Assembly: GCA_012513245.1 (NCBI GenBank)
Contig: JAAZCN010000137.1
Location: 1 to 10,783, forward strand
DNA length: 10,783 nt
Source of the DNA: Synergistaceae bacterium
GTDB taxonomy: Bacteria; Synergistota; Synergistia; Synergistales; Synergistaceae
Direction: 5' to 3'
Below, piece after piece: positions 6,917 to 10,783 of the stretch (position 1 is the first letter of the stretch; each line of letters begins with the position of its first letter). The notes under the pieces are model-generated. The model did no database searches. It was given only the letters and a program-made list of their open reading frames with translations, and was not told the origin of the DNA. The position numbers and the translations under genes are program-made.

Positions 6917-7354
6917 ATGCCAAAGACTGTACATGGCGTTGCCGGAAAAAAGTTGCCCTTGTGGGTAAAGCTGATCTCATCTGCGACCGGGATCCTCTTT
7001 GCCGGTTTCGGCATGAGCAGTTTTATCTCGGGAGGTTCTATGAGCAGCGTAATAATTCCAATTTTTGTCGGAGCTGTCATGATATATCTCACAGGCTACG
7101 AACGCAGGATGTACATCGATGAGAAGGGCGTCTCTAAAGAGACTTCATTCTGGGGACAGAAGAAGATCCAGTCTGTGCCATGGGATGAGATAAACGACGC
7201 TCGTATCATACTCAACAAGGGAAAGAAAATATACGTAATATTCCATGGGAACATGTCCATATGGCCATTTACTTTTCTGTCAGAACAGAAAGAATCTCTG
7301 ATCGAAACGGTAACTGAATATCTTGGTGAAGAAGATATCTTTATCGAAATATAG
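6917..7354 (+). CDS. Small membrane protein of unknown function, two TM helices plus a PH-like cytosolic domain
   Basis: I do not recognise a named family. The 145-residue product has a short basic N terminus, two hydrophobic segments (about 17-38 and 44-60) forming a hairpin with a Gly/Ser-rich turn, then a soluble beta-rich region (64-120) ending in a helix (123-136). The pattern MYIDEKGVSKETSF...VPWDEINDARI, in which a WDEI-type segment follows strands, resembles small bacterial membrane proteins with pleckstrin-homology-like domains (bPH/YcxB-like). That resemblance is from memory of the pattern, not from a search. The ATG directly abuts the parvulin stop (TAA-ATG) with no good ribosome binding site, so translation is probably coupled to the upstream gene and the two may act in the same envelope process. 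A strong terminator follows 12 nt after its stop. Confidence 0.7.
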   Translation: MPKTVHGVAGKKLPLWVKLISSATGILFAGFGMSSFISGGSMSSVIIPIFVGAVMIYLTGYERRMYIDEKGVSKETSFWGQKKIQSVPWDEINDARIILNKGKKIYVIFHGNMSIWPFTFLSEQKESLIETVTEYLGEEDIFIEI

Positions 7355-7366
7355 AAACTCACAAGA

Positions 7367-7404
7367 CCAAAGCCGGGACACAAGGTCCCGGCTTTGGCTT
7401 TTAT
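7367..7404 (+). terminator. Rho-independent terminator after the parvulin operon
   Basis: A perfect 13-bp stem, CCAAAGCCGGGAC (7367-7379) with GTCCCGGCTTTGG (7385-7397), closes a 5-nt loop (ACAAG) and is followed by CTTTTAT. The tRNA genes converge on it from the right, so it may also stop leftward transcripts. The minus-strand sequence beyond the stem (TCTTGTGAGTTTC) has a poorer T-tract. Confidence 0.93.
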
Positions 7405-7407
7405 ATT

Positions 7408-7483
7408 TGGCAGTCCCTAGGGGATTCGAACCCCTGTTAACGGGCTGAGAACCCGCCGTCCTAGGCCCCTAGACGAAGGGACC
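7408..7483 (-). tRNA. tRNA-Glu (anticodon CTC)
   Basis: Read on the minus strand the 76 nt fold as a full cloverleaf. The acceptor GGTCCCT pairs with AGGGACT (first pair a G-U wobble), with discriminator G73 and an encoded CCA (7408-7410). The D-arm is GTCT...GGAC. The anticodon stem GCGGG/CCCGT carries the loop TTCTCAG, placing CTC at 34-36 (reads GAG). The T-arm AGGGG/CCCCT carries the loop TTCGAAT. Much of the D- and T-arm sequence matches standard bacterial tRNA-Glu. It lies 22 nt downstream of tRNA-Gln and is probably cotranscribed with it. Confidence 0.95.
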
Positions 7484-7505
7484 ACATCACAGATGATATG
7501 GCTTA

Positions 7506-7579
7506 TGGCTGGGGTACCAGGATTCGAACCTAGATTACCTGATCCAGAGTCAGGCGTGCTGCCGTTGCACCATACCCCA
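7506..7579 (-). tRNA. tRNA-Gln (anticodon CTG)
   Basis: Read on the minus strand the 74 nt fold as a full cloverleaf. The acceptor TGGGGTA pairs with TACCCCA, the same acceptor as E. coli tRNA-Gln, with discriminator G73 and an encoded CCA (7506-7508). The D-arm is GTGC...GCAC. The anticodon stem CCTGA/TCAGG carries the loop CTCTGGA, giving anticodon CTG (reads CAG). The T-arm CTAGG/CCTGG carries the loop TTCGAAT. It is the first gene of the two-tRNA unit, about 40 nt from the predicted transcription start. Confidence 0.95.
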
Positions 7580-7625
7580 AAAAGGCCCAGTCTGTCTTCA
7601 TAAGGCACAGACATGACAAGTGAAA

Positions 7626-7653
7626 ATTATATCGGATATTTGTACCTTGTCAA
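7626..7653 (-). promoter_or_regulatory. Promoter of the tRNA-Gln/tRNA-Glu unit
   Basis: On the minus strand there is a perfect TTGACA (7653 to 7648) and a perfect TATAAT (7631 to 7626) with a 16-bp spacer. Transcription would start near 7619. The short 5' leader (7580-7619) contains a 6-bp inverted repeat, GTCTGT (7590-7595) with ACAGAC (7607-7612), which would be removed with the leader when the tRNA 5' end is processed. Confidence 0.8.
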
Positions 7654-7658
7654 CCCGC

Positions 7659-7686
7659 ACTTACGCACTTGTACTTGCGCACTTGC
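7659..7686. repeat. Tandem 14-bp repeat in the divergent spacer
   Basis: Two adjacent 14-bp units, ACTTACGCACTTGT (7659-7672) and ACTTGCGCACTTGC (7673-7686), match at 12 of 14 positions. They lie just upstream of the tRNA promoter -35 box and in the spacer in front of rnj. An 8-bp direct repeat TCATCGTG follows at 7689-7696 and 7702-7709 (13-bp period). Function unknown; regulatory binding sites are possible. Confidence 0.6.
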
Positions 7687-7745
7687 TCTCATCGTGTTCT
7701 TTCATCGTGCTCAAAGTGATGAGAATATTTAAAGCCCTATAGCTC

Positions 7746-7764
7746 TAAGTGGTATTAAGTGGTA
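7746..7764. repeat. Direct repeat TAAGTGGTA upstream of rnj
   Basis: TAAGTGGTA occurs at 7746-7754 and 7756-7764, a 10-bp period close to one helical turn, so a protein could contact both copies on one face. The core AAGTG is the reverse complement of the CACTT core repeated at 7658-7684. I could not find a convincing -35/-10 pair for rnj; GATAAT at 7766-7771 is a possible -10 and directly follows the repeat. Confidence 0.5.
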
Positions 7765-7795
7765 CGATAATAAGCTGAGGGGGAGTTGTTTTTAG

Positions 7796-9508
7796 ATGCC
7801 CATAGATAAAAAAAGAGATAATAGAACAAGAAGAAATAATAGCAAAAAAGGAGAACTTAGCGTTATCCCGCTTGGAGGATTAGGGGAGATCGGTAAGAAT
7901 CTCACTGTCTTCAAATATGATGATGACATTATCATAGTAGACTGCGGCCTTAAATTTCCTGAAGAAGAGATGCTCGGGATCGATTTTGTAATTCCTGATG
8001 TACAGTATCTGATAGAAAATAAAGATAAAATATTAGGCATATTTATCACACACGGACACGAAGACCATATAGGAGCTCTCCCGTTTATACTTCCCAGGCT
8101 TGATGTGCCGCTCTATTGTTCGAGGCTGACAGCAGGCATGATAGGGAACAAAATGGAAGATGCAAGGACAAACTACAAGCCAAAGTACAGGCAAATATGC
8201 CCCGGAGATATTATTGAAGCCGGAGCTTTCTCCGTTGAATTCATACCTGTCTGCCATTCCATCCCCGACGCTCTGGCGCTTTCAATTCACACCCCAATGG
8301 GAATGATAGTCCATACAGGAGATTTTAAACTTGATCCAACTCCCGTAGATGGAGTTGGTACTGACTACAGCTCATTTGCTGCTCTTGGAAAAGAGGGCGT
8401 TATGCTTATGCTCTCCGATTCAACAAACATTGAAAAAGACGGTATCACCCCTTCTGAAAAGACGGTAGGGCAGACTTTTGAACGTCTTTTCCGGCTTCAC
8501 AAGGACAGAAGGATAGTTATCGCCACTTTTTCCAGTAATCTGCACCGTTCACAACAGGTCTTCAATGCTGCCGGAAGATTCAACCGTAAGGTGGTTCTGG
8601 CAGGCAGGAGCATGATCAAAAACGTAGAGCTTGCGATAGATCTTGGATACATAAATGTGCCTGAAGGGTTGATCGTCACCTCACAGGAGGCCGATCACAT
8701 GCCTGAAAACAGGCTGGTCGTGCTCACCACCGGCAGCCAGGGAGAACCATTTTCCGGACTTGTCCTGATGAGCAGGGGGACCCACAGGATGGTGAAACTG
8801 GGTCCGAAAGACCTTGTGATAATATCCGCGACACCTATCCCGGGCAATGAAAAACTGGTAAGCCACACAGTTAACAGGCTCTTTGCCTGCGGCTGCGAGG
8901 TCATCTATGAGCGTGGAGAGAAGATACATGTATCCGGTCACGCTGCCCGCGATGAGCTTACTATCATGCTGAGCATGCTAAAACCAAGATATTTTATTCC
9001 TGTCCATGGAGAGTACAGACATCTTGTGCGTCATGCACAGCTAGCCCGCGAGATGGGAGTTGCCTCAAAAAATGTTTTTGTGATGCAGAACGGCGATGTT
9101 CTTAAGTTTAAAGCCAAGGGCGGCGCCTCTATAGATGGCAGGGTCCAGGCCGGGGCGGTGCTGGTAGACGGCATAGCGCTGGGTGAGTTTGAAGGCGGTC
9201 TCTTAAGGGAGCGCAGGGAACTCTCCGAAAATGGTATAGTCGCGATATCGATAACGCTTGATTCCAAATCCCGTTTAAAGGCTCCGATCCAGATACAGAC
9301 AAAGGGCAGCGTCTTTTCTACTGAAGACGGAAGCACGTTCAAAGAGCTTGAAAATGCAGTGAAAATGGGACTGGAACAGTTTGCCCGGACACCTGGGGCA
9401 AAACCGGAAACATTGCCCACAGAGATACGTAAAAGGATCAGGGATGTTTTTGGGAAGTTTTCCCGAAACTATCCAGTTATAGTTCCGCTTATAACATTTG
9501 TAGAATAA
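7796..9508 (+). CDS. rnj: Ribonuclease J
   Basis: Metallo-beta-lactamase/beta-CASP ribonuclease with 5'-to-3' exonuclease and endonuclease activity, central to mRNA decay and rRNA/sRNA maturation in bacteria that use RNase J. The 570-residue product starts with a short basic tail (1-19), then IPLGGLGEIGKN. Metal-binding motifs follow: HGHEDH (86-91), His 154 (PVCHS) and Asp 176 (VHTGDFKLD). The beta-CASP region includes SDSTN (207-211), FSSNLHR and TTGSQGEP (311-318), followed by HVSGHA (378-383) and PVHGEYRH (402-409, His 404). A C-terminal domain (about 455-570) ends in RDVFGKFSRNYPVIVPLI. Length fits RNase J1/J2 (about 555). A purine-rich GAGGGGGAG (7777-7785) lies 10 nt before the ATG. 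Only one RNase J is in the window, so J1 versus J2 is not assigned. The next gene starts 48 nt after the stop, suggesting cotranscription. Confidence 0.96.
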   Translation: MPIDKKRDNRTRRNNSKKGELSVIPLGGLGEIGKNLTVFKYDDDIIIVDCGLKFPEEEMLGIDFVIPDVQYLIENKDKILGIFITHGHEDHIGALPFILPRLDVPLYCSRLTAGMIGNKMEDARTNYKPKYRQICPGDIIEAGAFSVEFIPVCHSIPDALALSIHTPMGMIVHTGDFKLDPTPVDGVGTDYSSFAALGKEGVMLMLSDSTNIEKDGITPSEKTVGQTFERLFRLHKDRRIVIATFSSNLHRSQQVFNAAGRFNRKVVLAGRSMIKNVELAIDLGYINVPEGLIVTSQEADHMPENRLVVLTTGSQGEPFSGLVLMSRGTHRMVKLGPKDLVIISATPIPGNEKLVSHTVNRLFACGCEVIYERGEKIHVSGHAARDELTIMLSMLKPRYFIPVHGEYRHLVRHAQLAREMGVASKNVFVMQNGDVLKFKAKGGASIDGRVQAGAVLVDGIALGEFEGGLLRERRELSENGIVAISITLDSKSRLKAPIQIQTKGSVFSTEDGSTFKELENAVKMGLEQFARTPGAKPETLPTEIRKRIRDVFGKFSRNYPVIVPLITFVE

Positions 9509-9556
9509 AAGACTCATGCGGGCTTGAACGTCCGCTGGTATCCGAGGAGAGATATG

Positions 9557-10783
9557 ATGTCTATTACTTCATTGCTGCAGATATTTGCAGGAGTCGGAAT
9601 CCTGATCTACGGAATAATTATCATGGGAGAATCACTCCAGATAATTGCAGGGGACAAACTGAGAAAACTGATCGGATCCCTCACCGGAACCCCATTAAAA
9701 GGGTTGCTTCTCGGAACAGCAGTAACAAGTATACTTCAAAGCAGCAGTGCAACAACAGTCATGGTAGTCAGCTTCGTAGATGTCGGTTTTATGACCCTCA
9801 CCCAAGCAATAGGAGTGATCCTGGGAGCAAACATAGGTACAACTGTAACAGCCCAGCTGATAGCATTCAAGATCACTGACTTGGCCTATCTCTGTGCGAT
9901 GATCGGAGCCGGTCTCTGCGTCCTGTGCAAGAAGAAGAGGCACAGACAGATCGGAGTAGGCCTTATCGGTTTTGGACTGCTCTTTATAGGTATGGACATG
10001 ATGCAGGAACCTCTCGCCTTTCTCAAGCAGAGACCTGAGATCGTTACTATTTTTGGAGACCACCTCTTTCTGGCCTTTCTTTCAGGCCTTGCTATAACTC
10101 TTCTTGTTCAGTCAAGCTCGGCCACAGTTGGTCTTACAATGGCGATAGCTTCCCAGGGCTTAGTTCCGCTCGAGACTGCCATAGCCATCATACTGGGAGA
10201 CAATATAGGCACGACGATTACGGCAGTACTTGCGTCGCTTGGCGCAAACAGGTCCGCCAAGCAGGCCGCAGCAGCGCATGTAATGATAAAAGTGCTTGGA
10301 ACGGTTGCAATAATGATGTGTATGCCTTTCTACACGTCTCTTATTGAGAACACTTCCACTGATATATCGCGTCAGGTAGCAAATGCCCACACTATTTTCA
10401 ACGTGATAATCGCATTAATATTTCTTCCCTTTGTGAATCAGTACTCGAAGTTTATAAGAAAAATTCTCCCTGATGACAAAAATGAAAAAGTGCTTGGGGC
10501 ACTGTTCCTCAACAGGACACTTATCGCAGCTTCTCCTGCTGCAGCAGTAGATGCTGTGCGCAAGGAGATGATCCGTCTGGGGGTATCCTCCTTAAGGATG
10601 ATCGAAGCATGCAGGACTATGTTTCTTACCGATAACGAAAAACTTGTAGCAGAGATCGACAGGATGGAACGGAACGTGAACGAAATAACACATGATATCG
10701 TAAGATATGGTACAGAAGTAGGCCAGTCAGGTCTCTCTCCGGACCTTTCAATGATCCTGAACTCATGCATTAGCGGTGTGGGA
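9557..10783 (+). CDS. Na/Pi-cotransporter family protein with PhoU-like C-terminal region (3' end outside window)
   Basis: The frame stays open to the last base, giving 409 residues from ATG 9557. It has the two inverted family repeats with the signature QSSSA: LQSSSATTVMVVSF then GANIGTT, and, about 124 residues later, VQSSSATVGLTMA then GDNIGTT. These mark the NptA/SLC34-like (YjbB-type) sodium-dependent phosphate cotransporters. Hydrophobic segments alternate through about residue 295. From about 320 the sequence turns helical and charged (RKEMIRLGVSSLRMIEACRT, MERNVNEITHDIVRYG), as in the PhoU-like domain fused to many members. Predicted role: inner-membrane phosphate uptake or export coupled to Na+. 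GAGGAG at 9544-9549 suits ATG 9557 (7 nt) better than the adjacent ATG 9554. The 45-48 nt spacer after rnj holds only a short T-less hairpin (9518-9523 with 9530-9535), so readthrough from rnj is likely. Confidence 0.9.
   Translation, partial: MSITSLLQIFAGVGILIYGIIIMGESLQIIAGDKLRKLIGSLTGTPLKGLLLGTAVTSILQSSSATTVMVVSFVDVGFMTLTQAIGVILGANIGTTVTAQLIAFKITDLAYLCAMIGAGLCVLCKKKRHRQIGVGLIGFGLLFIGMDMMQEPLAFLKQRPEIVTIFGDHLFLAFLSGLAITLLVQSSSATVGLTMAIASQGLVPLETAIAIILGDNIGTTITAVLASLGANRSAKQAAAAHVMIKVLGTVAIMMCMPFYTSLIENTSTDISRQVANAHTIFNVIIALIFLPFVNQYSKFIRKILPDDKNEKVLGALFLNRTLIAASPAAAVDAVRKEMIRLGVSSLRMIEACRTMFLTDNEKLVAEIDRMERNVNEITHDIVRYGTEVGQSGLSPDLSMILNSCISGVG

Noticed and set aside
7408..7579. tRNA genes as an integration site for a genomic island
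   Set aside because: Both tRNAs are intact and flanked by core genes; there is no integrase and no direct repeat of a tRNA 3' end in the window.
7657..7764. CRISPR-like or mobile-element repeat cluster
   Set aside because: Repeat units are 8-14 bp, of different types, and tandem or with spacers of 0-5 bp. There is no 24-40 bp repeat with uniform spacers, no cas gene and no transposase nearby.
9518..9535. Hairpin after rnj as a terminator
   Set aside because: GCGGGC/GTCCGC forms a 6-bp stem with one G-U pair, but no T-tract follows (the next bases are TGGTATCC), so it does not fit a Rho-independent terminator.
1..10783. A new defence, secretion or biosynthetic system
   Set aside because: Every sizeable frame on the coding strand except one small membrane protein belongs to a recognised housekeeping family, and no nuclease/effector pairing, toxin-antitoxin module, retron or biosynthetic cluster signature was seen.

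Overview
The window reads as ordinary, compact chromosomal core sequence from a bacterium that mixes Firmicutes-type regulation and RNA decay (CtsR, McsA, ClpC, RNase J) with an OmpH/Skp-type periplasmic chaperone that implies an outer membrane. Together with the radical-SAM YgiQ protein and a secreted, non-lipoprotein parvulin, this best fits a diderm lineage such as Synergistota. A diderm Firmicute (for example Negativicutes) is the main alternative. The assignment is inference from gene content, not from a database comparison.

Layout: positions 1-1056 hold the C-terminal part of a YgiQ-family radical SAM protein. A small secreted OmpH-like protein follows, with its own promoter and a strong terminator (1149-1619), then plsY, the glycerol-3-phosphate acyltransferase (1656-2252). 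Positions 2383-5976 form a heat-shock operon ctsR-mcsA-clpC. It has a near-consensus promoter, a tandem-heptad CtsR operator overlapping the -35 box, tight gene spacing and a clear terminator. The McsB arginine kinase gene, which usually sits between mcsA and clpC, is absent. Next is a two-gene unit (6035-7354), a secreted parvulin prolyl isomerase abutting a small unknown membrane protein, closed by a 13-bp perfect stem terminator. On the minus strand lie tRNA-Glu(CTC) and tRNA-Gln(CTG), driven from a consensus promoter at 7626-7653. Beyond a repeat-containing divergent spacer, rnj (RNase J, 7796-9508) and a Na/Pi-cotransporter-like gene running off the window end (from 9557) read on the plus strand.

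Functionally the window is about envelope biogenesis and protein and RNA quality control: phospholipid synthesis (PlsY), periplasmic or secreted-protein folding (OmpH, parvulin), cytoplasmic proteolysis under CtsR (ClpC with McsA), tRNA supply and mRNA turnover (RNase J). I found no mobile element, CRISPR array, toxin-antitoxin pair or defence system. The most notable points are the mcsB-less heat-shock operon with a McsA lacking a complete second zinc-binding site, a CtsR whose glycine-rich wing carries a histidine, and clusters of short repeats between the tRNA genes and rnj.
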